NCBI GenBank assembly: GCA_028277085.1
Contig: JANQHL010000260.1
Span: 1 to 39,174 of the forward strand
Direction: 5' to 3'
DNA from: Flavobacteriaceae bacterium
Lineage (GTDB): Bacteria; Bacteroidota; Bacteroidia; Flavobacteriales; Flavobacteriaceae
DNA length: 39,174 bases
Below are positions 1 through 7,978 of the stretch, in pieces. Both the position numbers and the translations under genes were made by a program. The notes beneath the pieces were generated by a model that worked only from the letters and a program-made list of their open reading frames with translations, was not told the DNA's origin and ran no database searches. Every line of letters starts with the position of its first letter. The stretch's first letter is position 1.

Positions 1-2289
1 CTGTCCGTTTTCCAGTATACCACCTTATATTTCAAAGGAGTAATAGAAACAATATTAAGCTGGAGTTTGTTCATTTCCATAACACATCAACTTGGATATG
101 CTTCAATCGTAGCTGTTGTGTTGACACTTCCCTTTAATTTTTGGGAAAATTATCGCCCTAAGTGGGGGTTTCACCTGATATTTGTTTTACTGGTATTGCT
201 GTTGATCATAGAGGTAATGCTTATCAGCTATTATTGTACAGCATTAGTCCCGCTTGGTGCTGACCTCCTTGGCTATAGCCTTGCAGACATCAAAGAAACT
301 GTTTCCAATTCAGGTGGGGTTTCCTTTGTTATGATTTTTGGGTTGCTTGTTGTTATTGCGCTATTCTTCAGCTTTTACAAAGTCACTTCAAAATACTATC
401 ACTACATCATAAAGATGTACCCTTTTACGATTGTCCTATTTAGTCTTTTTATAGCTACCCTGTTCCTTGAAGGAAAACCCATCAATCAAAACAAGACCCA
501 TTACCTGGCAGTAAACCTGTATCAAAGTTCCACCGAGGACACTGCTTATGAAGCAAATGTGGAGTACCCTTTAATTCAAGATAAGCCTATTAGCAATGTC
601 CTGGGCGACTATTTTGAACTAAAAGAGGAAAAGCCCAACATCGTGGTTTTCATTGTAGAGGGTTTGGGAAGGGATTTTGTTGGTAAGAACGCAGAATTTG
701 AAGGGTTTACTCCATTTTTAGATTCACTATCCACGAAATCCTTGTACTGGGAGAATTGTTTGAGCAATACAGGAAGAACATTTGGAGTATTGCCGTCTTT
801 AATGGGATCCCTTCCTTTTGGGAAAAGTGGTTTTATGGAGTTGGAAAAGTATCCCAATAAGCTTACCCTGTTTAGCATTCTGAAAAACAATGGGTATCAT
901 ACTTCCTTTTACCAGGGAACGAACAGTTCATTTGATGGCGTGGATCGATTCCTCCAAAGCGAAAATGTAGATTTTGTTTTAGACAAAGCGGGTTTCGGAC
1001 AAGAATATACCCTTCAGGCAGAAGATGCTGCCGGTTCTACCTGGGGGTACCCGGATAAGGAGTTATTCCGCAAAAGTATGAGTCTTTCCCGGGAAAAAGG
1101 GCAGTCCCGACTGGAAGTATATATGACCATCAGTAACCACGAGCCGTTTATCCCGCCACAACAAGAAGTGTATGAAAAACAAGTAACTAAGATCCTTTCT
1201 GAGCAGAGTTTTGACACCAAGGACAAAAAGATCATTCGCAAGAACAGCAATATTTTTGCCACCCTGTTGTATACGGATAGTGCTCTGCAATATGCACTGG
1301 AAGCCTACAAACGGCAACCGGATTACAACAACACCATCTTTGTGATCACCGGGGATCACCGTTTGATCCCAATTCCGCTGCGTAACAATCTAAGCAGGTT
1401 TCATGTCCCTTTGATCATTTATAGTCCTATGCTAAAATCACCCAGGAAAATCAGTGCAGTTTCCTCTCATATGGACGTTACGCCATCCATTTTAGCCCTT
1501 TTAGAAGGAAAATACGAAATGAAAATGCCCAAAAAAGTAGCCTGGATAGGGGAGGCCCTGGATATGGAAACACAATTCAAATCTGCAAAAGACATTCCGC
1601 TTATGCGGAATAAAAACGAGCTTAAGGAGTATATCAGTGGCGACAAGTTTTACACGGACGGGAAGGTCTACAGCCTTGAAGAAGGCATGAACCTGGGCAA
1701 ATCGTTTTCCGGGGGTAACATTGAGAACAAATTGAAAACCTTTAAATCTATCAATTCCTATGTCACTCAAAATGACAAGATCATTCCTGACAGTCTAGCC
1801 ATTTTTACTGTGAAGAAGGAAAAATTCACCGAAAGCGAGTTGGTTTGGATTAGCAGCCTGTATAACGGTTTTAACTCCGATACCTATTACAAGATTGCCC
1901 GGAAGCTAGCCTTTGACGATGAATACGACAAGGCCTTGTTGTTATGCCGGTATATTCTTTCAGAAAGGCCTAGCCATATGGATACCCGGGTGCTTTCCGG
2001 TAGGATCAATGCATGGCAGGGAGAACGTGAAACGGCAATAGCTATTCTTAAGGAGTGTATTACCCTAAATCCGAATTACATAGATTCCTACTCGGCCCTT
2101 TTTGACGTCTATTATTGGGAGGACAGACACAAGGATGCGCTGGAGTTAATTCAAATTGTAAAACAAAACAGTTCGGGTGCGGGTGAAATAGCAGACAAAA
2201 TTGAAAGAGCAAAAAGACTAGCCAGAAAGCACGGCATTTCTTATGTGGGAGACATAAAGAATGTGCTTGCTCAAACCGACCAACAATGA
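1..2289 (+). CDS. LTA-synthase-like phosphoglycerol transferase (sulfatase fold) with C-terminal TPRs, 5' partial
   Basis: The reading frame is open from base 1, so the true start lies upstream; TTG at 67 is only an internal candidate. The N-terminal part has several hydrophobic membrane segments (to about base 480), then an extracytoplasmic alkaline-phosphatase/sulfatase-fold domain. LtaS-type metal and catalytic positions are recognisable: Glu in FIVEG (codon 658), the nucleophile Thr in GRTF (codon 778), His in SNHEPF (codon 1138) and Asp-His in TGDHR (codons 1354 and 1357). Family members transfer phosphoglycerol groups from phosphatidylglycerol to polymers or glycans outside the cytoplasmic membrane. 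The last 150 or so residues form TPR-like helical repeats, unusual for Gram-positive LtaS. The stop overlaps the next start (ATGA), so it is translationally coupled to the YaiO-type barrel gene. Its substrate is unknown. Confidence 0.85.
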   Translation: MSVFQYTTLYFKGVIETILSWSLFISITHQLGYASIVAVVLTLPFNFWENYRPKWGFHLIFVLLVLLLIIEVMLISYYCTALVPLGADLLGYSLADIKETVSNSGGVSFVMIFGLLVVIALFFSFYKVTSKYYHYIIKMYPFTIVLFSLFIATLFLEGKPINQNKTHYLAVNLYQSSTEDTAYEANVEYPLIQDKPISNVLGDYFELKEEKPNIVVFIVEGLGRDFVGKNAEFEGFTPFLDSLSTKSLYWENCLSNTGRTFGVLPSLMGSLPFGKSGFMELEKYPNKLTLFSILKNNGYHTSFYQGTNSSFDGVDRFLQSENVDFVLDKAGFGQEYTLQAEDAAGSTWGYPDKELFRKSMSLSREKGQSRLEVYMTISNHEPFIPPQQEVYEKQVTKILSEQSFDTKDKKIIRKNSNIFATLLYTDSALQYALEAYKRQPDYNNTIFVITGDHRLIPIPLRNNLSRFHVPLIIYSPMLKSPRKISAVSSHMDVTPSILALLEGKYEMKMPKKVAWIGEALDMETQFKSAKDIPLMRNKNELKEYISGDKFYTDGKVYSLEEGMNLGKSFSGGNIENKLKTFKSINSYVTQNDKIIPDSLAIFTVKKEKFTESELVWISSLYNGFNSDTYYKIARKLAFDDEYDKALLLCRYILSERPSHMDTRVLSGRINAWQGERETAIAILKECITLNPNYIDSYSALFDVYYWEDRHKDALELIQIVKQNSSGAGEIADKIERAKRLARKHGISYVGDIKNVLAQTDQQ

Positions 2290-3560
2290 CCAAAACCCAA
2301 TACCTATATCTGCTGTTTTTCGTCTTTTCCCTGTTTTCAGGCTTTGGGCAGGATTTGGCATATGTTGGGTCAGAAAAATACCCAACGGCCTACAGGCTTG
2401 CGCATCAAGGGGAGCATCAAGCCGCTCAGGAAATGTTGACAGCAATGGCAGCCACTACCCCCAGGAATATGGAAGTTTTGTTGCTTTTAGCCAAAGTTCA
2501 TAGTTGGACCGGAAAGTATGACAGGGCAAGAAGGGAGTTTAATAGGATTACCTCCAAAGAAAGAAACAATAGGGAGATCTGGATTGCAGCAATAAAAAAT
2601 GAATTGTATGCCGGTAAAGAAAACACAGCTCTTGGACTTGCCAACAAAGCGCTGAAATATTTACCGGATGATTCGGAAGTCATGCGACTTAAAACCGTTT
2701 CCCTGACTCGCATTGGGAAAAGGGAATACCCAAACTATTCGAAACAAACTACAGGAAAGATCCGGCCTAAATCGAAGGCAACTAACGAAACAATAGTCCA
2801 GAACCGTGTGGTTCATGAACGGCAGGAATTGCCCAATAGACTCAATCTGGGAAATACAATCACTGTATTTGACGACCGTGATCCCATGGTCTTTTCAAAC
2901 CTCTCTTACCGACATCTTATACCTTCTTTAGGTAGCGTAATTCCCAGAATTAATTATACTAATAGAGAAGGGGCGGGTGGCATACAGTACGATCTTGATT
3001 TTTACCCGAGATTCCTTAAACGATTTTATGCCTATTTGAATTACGGATATTCGAACTCTGAGGTTTATCCTAACCACAAGGCCGGAGCAGATATCTATGT
3101 TAACCTTCCAAAGGGGATCGAGTTTTCGGGTGGAGGACGCTACATCAAGACGAACACTCAGGATATTATTGCAGTTACTAATTCCGCAGGGTACTACACA
3201 GGCAACTACTACTTTTCATTGCGGTCCTACATTACACCTCGTCCAAATGGGTTAACCCGTTTTTCAGCCAATCTATTAATTCGGAAATACGGAAAGGATG
3301 CTGAGAACTTTATGGGAGTTACCATAGGTATGGGGGTTTCACCCGGCTTGCGTCAATTTATAGTTGACAATGAATTACTTGCGGAAACCATTTTTTACAC
3401 TGAGTCACAACGCATAGACTTTGGGTATCAATTCACCGGAAAAAAGCATGATAACGGGTGTCGGATAAATGTTGGCGTACGGCGACAGGAAGTAGCCTTT
3501 GAATCCGGCAACTTCTTTTGGGCGTTTACTACAGGAGTAACGTATCAGATCAGACTGTAG
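2286..3560 (+). CDS. TPR-containing YaiO-type outer-membrane beta-barrel protein
   Basis: The 424-residue product has a signal peptide (hydrophobic LLFFVFSLFSGFG ending near Gln22), then TPR-like helices (about residues 30-145) and a C-terminal half of alternating aromatic/polar beta strands rich in Tyr, Asn and Gly. The last residues YQIRL resemble a barrel-terminal strand. The layout matches the YaiO family, outer-membrane barrels commonly encoded next to glycosyltransferase or exopolysaccharide genes and thought to help export or anchor a glycan. It overlaps the upstream phosphoglycerol transferase gene by 4 bases, and both carry TPRs, which suggests a shared envelope assembly. The family call rests on architecture and composition, not on a single catalytic motif. 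Confidence 0.8.
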   Translation: MTKTQYLYLLFFVFSLFSGFGQDLAYVGSEKYPTAYRLAHQGEHQAAQEMLTAMAATTPRNMEVLLLLAKVHSWTGKYDRARREFNRITSKERNNREIWIAAIKNELYAGKENTALGLANKALKYLPDDSEVMRLKTVSLTRIGKREYPNYSKQTTGKIRPKSKATNETIVQNRVVHERQELPNRLNLGNTITVFDDRDPMVFSNLSYRHLIPSLGSVIPRINYTNREGAGGIQYDLDFYPRFLKRFYAYLNYGYSNSEVYPNHKAGADIYVNLPKGIEFSGGGRYIKTNTQDIIAVTNSAGYYTGNYYFSLRSYITPRPNGLTRFSANLLIRKYGKDAENFMGVTIGMGVSPGLRQFIVDNELLAETIFYTESQRIDFGYQFTGKKHDNGCRINVGVRRQEVAFESGNFFWAFTTGVTYQIRL

Positions 3561-3572
3561 GATCCACAATCG

Positions 3573-4856
3573 CTATTGTACAGGTTGGCCTCCATATTCA
3601 TCAAAGATCCATTTGTCCGCGTACATACCATAAATCAAACCCAATTCATTCTCCTGAACATACTTTTCATCCTTTCCAGGATCAAAATTTACGTTGTATG
3701 CATACACTTTTATCCCCCCTTTTCTAAGTTGATCAAGAAAATCAGTTTCACGGCTGATAATTCTTCGAGAGACGGCAACATGGGTAATATTATTGATCTC
3801 AAGGAAATCCATTTTATTGCCCTTTAATCCCATAAGAACTTCCTGAGAGATAATTACGGTAATGCCGTTATTCACCGCTTCTTCTATGGCCATTACGCTG
3901 AATAGCTCCATGGCCAAACGATTCTTATCTACAAATTGATTTCCAAATGCCAGCGGGGTATTGAGTTTATCCGTAATTAATAGCGCATCCGGATGATTTT
4001 TGAACCATTTATTGATCCCTTCCATATCCAGCGTAGTATAGGAGCCATAGATCTTATGTTTTAAAAACTCCTGGTGGGTAGGGGGTAAGGCACCTTCATA
4101 GTCGGTAAAACGGGCCCACATTTTCCAGTCGTGTGCCGCTACAAATTTGTTATCCGATGTGCTAATAATATCTAGTTCAAAAAGTCGAAAGCCCTTTCGG
4201 TAGTTCTCTTCCAGGGCTTCCAGGGAATTTGTGGAAGCCACTCCATCAATTTCCCCCGCAGCATGTGCGATGTATCTATCGTTGCTAGGGGTAAATTCAT
4301 AAGTGATCTTGGGAAAGTATTCTTCCGCTGTTAAAGGACTTTTCGCAAGCGAAATTTGAGTCGCCACTGTGATATCTCCAAATGCTTCATAGATATCCCC
4401 GTTAAGATTGTGCATTAGATAGGCTTGCCGGCCTTTTAGCGCGGCAAGTTTCATTATACCCAAAGCTTTTAATTCGGAAGTGTGTCCAAAGGTACCGGAA
4501 GTGGCAGAATCATGAGCAAGTAATGCAAAAAGAGCATCATCGGCCAGCATTTTCTGAAGTAGCACAATAACTTCGGCTGCAGCCGCTTTATCGCCATAGG
4601 TATCAAATGTTTTGTGTTCAAATGCTCCTGCCGGCAGAAAATGAATAAGGGTCAATCCCCGTCCGGGTTGCTCTATCTGACCGTTAATAACAAAGCTACT
4701 TCGTTGCTTTGCGTTAAAACTGTTACTGTTAAGTTCCACCTTTATCTCGGAAGGATTAGTAGTTTGCGACAATAACAATCCCGCTAAAAGCAAAAAAAGT
4801 GATAGATGAAAAGCCCAGGTTAATCGATATTTTGTATTCGTCTTCCGTAATCTCAT
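3573..4856 (-). CDS. Exported glycerophosphodiester phosphodiesterase-like protein with N-terminal ILEI/PANDER-like domain
   Basis: ATG at 4856 gives 427 residues and a well-placed signal segment (TWAFHLSLFLLLAGLLLSQ); a TTG four codons upstream is less likely. Residues about 55-155 resemble the ILEI/PANDER (FAM3-type) fold: GRGL, then the FDTYGD motif, a hydrophobic strand ending ALLAHDSAT, and KALG. Residues about 195-420 resemble the GDPD/PI-PLC TIM barrel: His198 in IAHAAGEIDG, TNSLEAL, FELDI with an acidic pair, and His242 in AAHDW. Such barrels cut glycerophosphodiesters by acid-base catalysis with two His and bound metal. It converges on the YaiO gene with a 12-base gap, so opposing synthesis and breakdown of phosphoglycerol groups is possible but inferred. 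The substrate is unknown. Confidence 0.8.
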   Translation of the reverse strand: MRLRKTNTKYRLTWAFHLSLFLLLAGLLLSQTTNPSEIKVELNSNSFNAKQRSSFVINGQIEQPGRGLTLIHFLPAGAFEHKTFDTYGDKAAAAEVIVLLQKMLADDALFALLAHDSATSGTFGHTSELKALGIMKLAALKGRQAYLMHNLNGDIYEAFGDITVATQISLAKSPLTAEEYFPKITYEFTPSNDRYIAHAAGEIDGVASTNSLEALEENYRKGFRLFELDIISTSDNKFVAAHDWKMWARFTDYEGALPPTHQEFLKHKIYGSYTTLDMEGINKWFKNHPDALLITDKLNTPLAFGNQFVDKNRLAMELFSVMAIEEAVNNGITVIISQEVLMGLKGNKMDFLEINNITHVAVSRRIISRETDFLDQLRKGGIKVYAYNVNFDPGKDEKYVQENELGLIYGMYADKWIFDEYGGQPVQ

Positions 4857-4895
4857 CAGAATATCCAAAGTACTGCTTTTAAAAGTTCATTACTT

Positions 4896-4969
4896 AGAAA
4901 ACGCCGTATTAACACCCTTATTGCCAATTAATTACATAATTTATACCAGAATGTCAAAAGGCGTTTTCT
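4896..4969. repeat. 10-bp perfect inverted repeat with 54-nt spacer
   Basis: AGAAAACGCC at 4896-4905 is matched exactly by its reverse complement GGCGTTTTCT at 4960-4969. The pair lies between the divergent GDPD-like gene (start 4856) and the microprotein pair (start 5086). Arms this far apart suit paired operator half-sites or a looped structure better than a terminator. Function is inferred only. Confidence 0.5.
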
Positions 4970-5000
4970 TAACATTTTCACAACACTTTTTTGCAAGTTC

Positions 5001-5018
5001 ACCACAAAATATTGTGGT
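5001..5018. promoter_or_regulatory. 18-bp palindrome, operator candidate
   Basis: ACCACAA-AATA-TTGTGGT is a perfect inverted repeat with 7-bp arms. It ends 4 bases before TAATCTTTG (5023-5031), which resembles the Bacteroidota -7 element TAnnTTTG with one extra base. No TTG-type -33 element sits at the usual distance; the palindrome fills that space. This would suit a regulator-dependent promoter for the microprotein pair starting at 5086. Confidence 0.45.
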
Positions 5019-5085
5019 AACATAATCTTTGAAATATGTTAGCGTTAATCAAAGTAGCACCCGAATTAAAACCTAATCTACAATT

Positions 5086-5184
5086 ATGTTATACGATACG
5101 TACGGAGAAGAGTATCTCGCCTTTTTGCAGGAACTCAATGAAATTTTGAGCATGAACGAATTAGCAGAATTAGATTACCTATAA
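5086..5184 (+). CDS. 32-aa acidic microprotein, first of a tandem pair
   Basis: ATG at 5086 to TAA at 5182-5184 gives 32 residues: acidic, with an amphipathic stretch LAFLQELNEILSMNELAEL and no signal peptide. Three things support it as a real gene. It shares the core LNEIL, preceded by an aromatic residue and Phe, with the next ORF. The two are only 10 bases apart. They are framed by a promoter-like region with a palindrome and a strong terminator. No known family is recognised. The coding call is plausible but unproven. Confidence 0.5.
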   Translation: MLYDTYGEEYLAFLQELNEILSMNELAELDYL

Positions 5185-5194
5185 ACTTAGCGCT

Positions 5195-5296
5195 ATGGAC
5201 AAGCAGAATCAGGAAAACAGTGCCTACACCAATTTCATCAAGGATTTAAATGAAATTCTAACGAACTACAATATCAACCAGTTGAATTGTTCTTAA
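5195..5296 (+). CDS. 33-aa microprotein, second of a tandem pair
   Basis: ATG at 5195 to TAA at 5294-5296 gives 33 residues. The stretch YTNFIKDLNEILTN aligns without gaps with YLAFLQELNEILSM of the preceding ORF, suggesting duplication and divergence. The rest is polar and Asn-rich, ending in a Cys-Ser. A strong rho-independent terminator begins 21 bases after the stop, so the pair looks like a complete short transcription unit. There is no recognised family, and the function is unknown. Confidence 0.5.
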   Translation: MDKQNQENSAYTNFIKDLNEILTNYNINQLNCS

Positions 5297-5317
5297 GTTT
5301 AAGTGTTTATCAAAGAA

Positions 5318-5345
5318 AAGGGCTTCATTTTGAAGCCCTTTTTTT
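5318..5345. terminator. Bidirectional rho-independent terminator
   Basis: Stem AAGGGCTTCA / TGAAGCCCTT (5318-5327 and 5331-5340) is a perfect 10-bp hairpin with a 3-nt TTT loop. Five further T residues (to 5345) follow on the plus strand. On the minus strand the stem is followed by TTTTCTTT. It therefore can end both the microprotein unit and the sigma-factor gene, whose stop codon (5344-5346) touches it. Confidence 0.9.
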
Positions 5346-6207
5346 ATCCCAAATAGGTTTTCAGTATTTTGCATTTAGAGCTATGTCGCAATTTCCGAAT
5401 TGCCTTTTCACGAATTTGCCGAACCCGTTCTCTGGTGAGATCAAAAGTACTACCAATTTCTTCCAGTGTCATGGACGGCTGTTGCCCAATACCATAATAC
5501 AAGCGAACTACATCTGCTTCCCGAGGCGATAAGGTATCTAATGCCCTATTAATTTCGGTATTTAAGGACTCATGCATCAAATCCTTGTCTGGCCTTGGTG
5601 ACTCTCCCGCCTTCATTACATCGTAAAGATTGGAATCCTCGCCTTCTTTTAATGGGGCATCCATGGACACATGTCTTCCGGTATTCTTCATAGACTGCTT
5701 CACCTCAGTAACCGTCATATCCAGTTCTCTTGCGATTTCCTCTGCTGAAGGTGGCCGCTCATGGGCCTGTTCCAGGTAAGAAAACGTCTTTTTAATCTTA
5801 TTGATAGAGCCTATTTTATTCAACGGGAGCCGCACTACGCGTGACTGCTCGGCAAGCGCTTGTAAAATAGATTGCCGAATCCACCAAACAGCATATGAGA
5901 TAAATTTGAATCCCCGGGTCTCGTCAAATCGTTTTGCAGCCTTTACCAAACCTACATTACCTTCATTGATCAAATCCGGAAGGGTGAGGCCTTGATTTTG
6001 ATACTGCTTTGCTACGGAAACCACAAAACGAAGATTGGCATTGGTCAATTTCTCCAGGGCTGCTTGATCTCCGCTTTTAATTCTTTGCGCCAATTCCACC
6101 TCTTCGTCTGCAGTAATCAATTCAATTTTACTAATATCCTGTAAGTACTTGTCAAGGGACTTGGATTCGCGGTTAGTAACCTGTTTAATGATTTTTAATT
6201 GCCTCAT
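5344..6207 (-). CDS. RNA polymerase sigma-70 factor, RpoD-like
   Basis: The 287-residue protein has the length and layout of the Bacteroidota primary sigma factor, which lacks the large region 1.1 of E. coli. Visible parts are region 1.2 ([13 protein letters not shown]), region 2 with LPDLINEGN and the -10-melting segment [15 protein letters not shown] (about 99-114), region 3 ([14 protein letters not shown]), and region 4.2 with the helix-turn-helix [18 protein letters not shown] (about 248-265). It ends in KILKTYLG, as flavobacterial RpoD does. From memory, several positions differ from the usual flavobacterial RpoD (for example [14 protein letters not shown]), so it could be a second RpoD-like paralogue; hence no symbol is given. 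It is monocistronic by context, with the terminator described above at its 3' end. Confidence 0.93.
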   Translation of the reverse strand: MRQLKIIKQVTNRESKSLDKYLQDISKIELITADEEVELAQRIKSGDQAALEKLTNANLRFVVSVAKQYQNQGLTLPDLINEGNVGLVKAAKRFDETRGFKFISYAVWWIRQSILQALAEQSRVVRLPLNKIGSINKIKKTFSYLEQAHERPPSAEEIARELDMTVTEVKQSMKNTGRHVSMDAPLKEGEDSNLYDVMKAGESPRPDKDLMHESLNTEINRALDTLSPREADVVRLYYGIGQQPSMTLEEIGSTFDLTRERVRQIREKAIRKLRHSSKCKILKTYLG

Positions 6208-6277
6208 TCGTGTTTACGGTTTATTATGGATATAAGACCTCATTATACATTTTTAAACCCGTAAATCCAAATAGGTA

Positions 6278-6295
6278 TTTGTAATATTTTACAAA
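6278..6295. promoter_or_regulatory. 18-bp palindrome upstream of the sigma gene
   Basis: TTTGTAA-TATT-TTACAAA is a perfect inverted repeat with 7-bp arms, 70 bases upstream of the sigma start codon. It lies in AT-rich sequence, so chance is a real alternative. It has the same arm and spacer lengths as the palindrome at 5001-5018 but a different sequence. Confidence 0.3.
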
Positions 6296-6384
6296 AAATA
6301 TCAGCACTGTAAACACCTGTGATTTGTTAATAGTATCTTGATATTAAGGGTTTCTTAAATTTTCAAAGCGGGCCAAAAATCTAC

Positions 6385-6392
6385 TAATTTTG
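6385..6392 (+). promoter_or_regulatory. Bacteroidota -7 promoter element for the helicase gene
   Basis: TAATTTTG matches TAnnTTTG exactly and lies 37 bases upstream of the TTG start at 6430. No clear TTG-type -33 element is seen at the usual distance, so the call is tentative. Confidence 0.4.
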
Positions 6393-6429
6393 TAAGGTTT
6401 GCTAATTCATAGCCATAAGCTGTATTACT

Positions 6430-7941
6430 TTGGAGATTCAAAAAGAAGTTGTTAGGAAAACCCTTTATGATTATCAACAGGAGGATTTGCAGAAGATTTT
6501 CTCCGTCATAGATGAACTCCCTCAGGGAAGTAATCTGTTATACCAGCTTCCCACAGGAGGAGGAAAGACGGTGGTTTTTTCTGAAATTACCCGAAGGTAT
6601 ATCCAAAACACTAAAAAAAAGGTCGTCGTACTTACACACCGGATAGAGTTGAGTCAGCAAACCTCAAAAATGCTACGAGGTTTTGGAGTGAGCAATCAGA
6701 TTATCAATAGTAGTGTAAAGGAGCTTACCGATCAGGACGACTATATGTGCTTTGTAGCCATGGTAGAGACCCTGAATAACCGGCTGCAGGAAGAAAAGGT
6801 CCAAATAAACAATATTGGCCTGGTAATCATTGATGAGGCGCATTACAACTCCTTTAGAAAGCTTTTTAAGTATTTTGAGAACGCTACGATTCTTGGCGTT
6901 ACGGCCACTCCTTTAAGTTCTAACATCAAACTACCCATGAAAGATCACTACAAAAAGTTGATCGTGGGTAAATCCATAAAATCGTTGATTGAGAAGGGTT
7001 TTTTGGCTAAAGCCCGGCTCTTTAATTACGATGTTAGCTTAAAAAGCTTAAAACTGGGTATTCACGGGGACTACACAGTGAAATCTTCGGATGAGTTTTA
7101 CGGGAATCAAAATATGCTGGGAAAGCTACTGAATGCCTATGAACAGGTTGCAAAAGATACCAAGACCTTAATTTTTAATAACGGGATCAACAGCTCCTTT
7201 TTTGTGTATGAGACGTTTAAAAAGGCGGGCTATAATATTCGGCATTTGGACAATCGAAATACAGCCACCGAGCGTAAAGAAATTTTGGAATGGTTTTCCC
7301 AAACACCAAATGCCATTCTCACTTCGGTAAGTATCTTAACCACAGGTTTTGATGAGCCCACCGTTGAATCGGTAATACTCAATCGTGCTACCCGGTCCCT
7401 TACACTCTATTTCCAAATGATAGGAAGGGGATCACGTGTACTCCCCAACAAGGACGAATTTAAGGTTATTGATCTGGGAAACAACATTGCCCGTTTTGGC
7501 CCCTGGGACGAGCCGATAGATTGGCAGGAGATTTTCCATTTTCCTGATTTCTACCTTGAAAACATCAAAAACGATGAGGAAATAGAACGGGAATTCATCT
7601 ATGAAATGCCGGAGGAGTTGCGAAAGAAATTTAGCAAATCCAAGGATATCCATTTTGATGTAAAAGCGGAGTATAAGAAGGTTTTTGCAGAAGGGAAAAA
7701 ATCCAAAGTTGTGTTGGAAAGAAGCATAGAACAACACGCGCGAATATGTGTGGAGAACAGCGAGGATGTTTTTGATGCTCGTATATTGGCGAAGGCCTTA
7801 AAAGAGGAGATTTCCTATCGTGTGCGGCAGTACTCTTACTGCATAATGAACAATACCAAGAATTACAAGGAATGGCTGGAAGAGGACTACGAGCGTAAAT
7901 TGCGTTCCAGCATTTCCAAAAAGTTTGCAGAACTCCTGTAA
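6430..7941 (+). CDS. DEAD/DEAH-box SF2 helicase, standalone
   Basis: The 503-residue protein starts at TTG: an in-frame stop lies at 6403 and no ATG intervenes before the conserved LYDYQ motif. Superfamily 2 motifs are in order: Q-like LYDYQ (12-16), Walker A LPTGGGKT (40-47), motif Ia VVVLTHR, motif II DEAH (135-138), motif III TATP (158-161), motif V TTGFDEP (304-310) and motif VI QMIGRGSR (329-336). The C-terminal 150 residues are a lineage-specific helical extension. The domain order resembles helicases related to type I and type III restriction subunits, but no methylase, specificity or nuclease gene is nearby. It is more likely a conserved flavobacterial nucleic-acid helicase or translocase of unknown role. 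Confidence 0.88.
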   Translation: MEIQKEVVRKTLYDYQQEDLQKIFSVIDELPQGSNLLYQLPTGGGKTVVFSEITRRYIQNTKKKVVVLTHRIELSQQTSKMLRGFGVSNQIINSSVKELTDQDDYMCFVAMVETLNNRLQEEKVQINNIGLVIIDEAHYNSFRKLFKYFENATILGVTATPLSSNIKLPMKDHYKKLIVGKSIKSLIEKGFLAKARLFNYDVSLKSLKLGIHGDYTVKSSDEFYGNQNMLGKLLNAYEQVAKDTKTLIFNNGINSSFFVYETFKKAGYNIRHLDNRNTATERKEILEWFSQTPNAILTSVSILTTGFDEPTVESVILNRATRSLTLYFQMIGRGSRVLPNKDEFKVIDLGNNIARFGPWDEPIDWQEIFHFPDFYLENIKNDEEIEREFIYEMPEELRKKFSKSKDIHFDVKAEYKKVFAEGKKSKVVLERSIEQHARICVENSEDVFDARILAKALKEEISYRVRQYSYCIMNNTKNYKEWLEEDYERKLRSSISKKFAELL

Positions 7942-7978
7942 AAATGCCAGTATATTGTATTAGGTCATCTATTTTGAT

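Noticed and set aside
4875..4884. Palindrome CTTTTAAAAG near the GDPD-like gene start
   Set aside because: Low-complexity AT-rich 10-mer, common by chance.
6430..7941. Helicase as part of a restriction or phage-defence system
   Set aside because: No methylase, specificity, nuclease or other defence gene is adjacent, and the flanking genes are a sigma factor and a glycosyltransferase.
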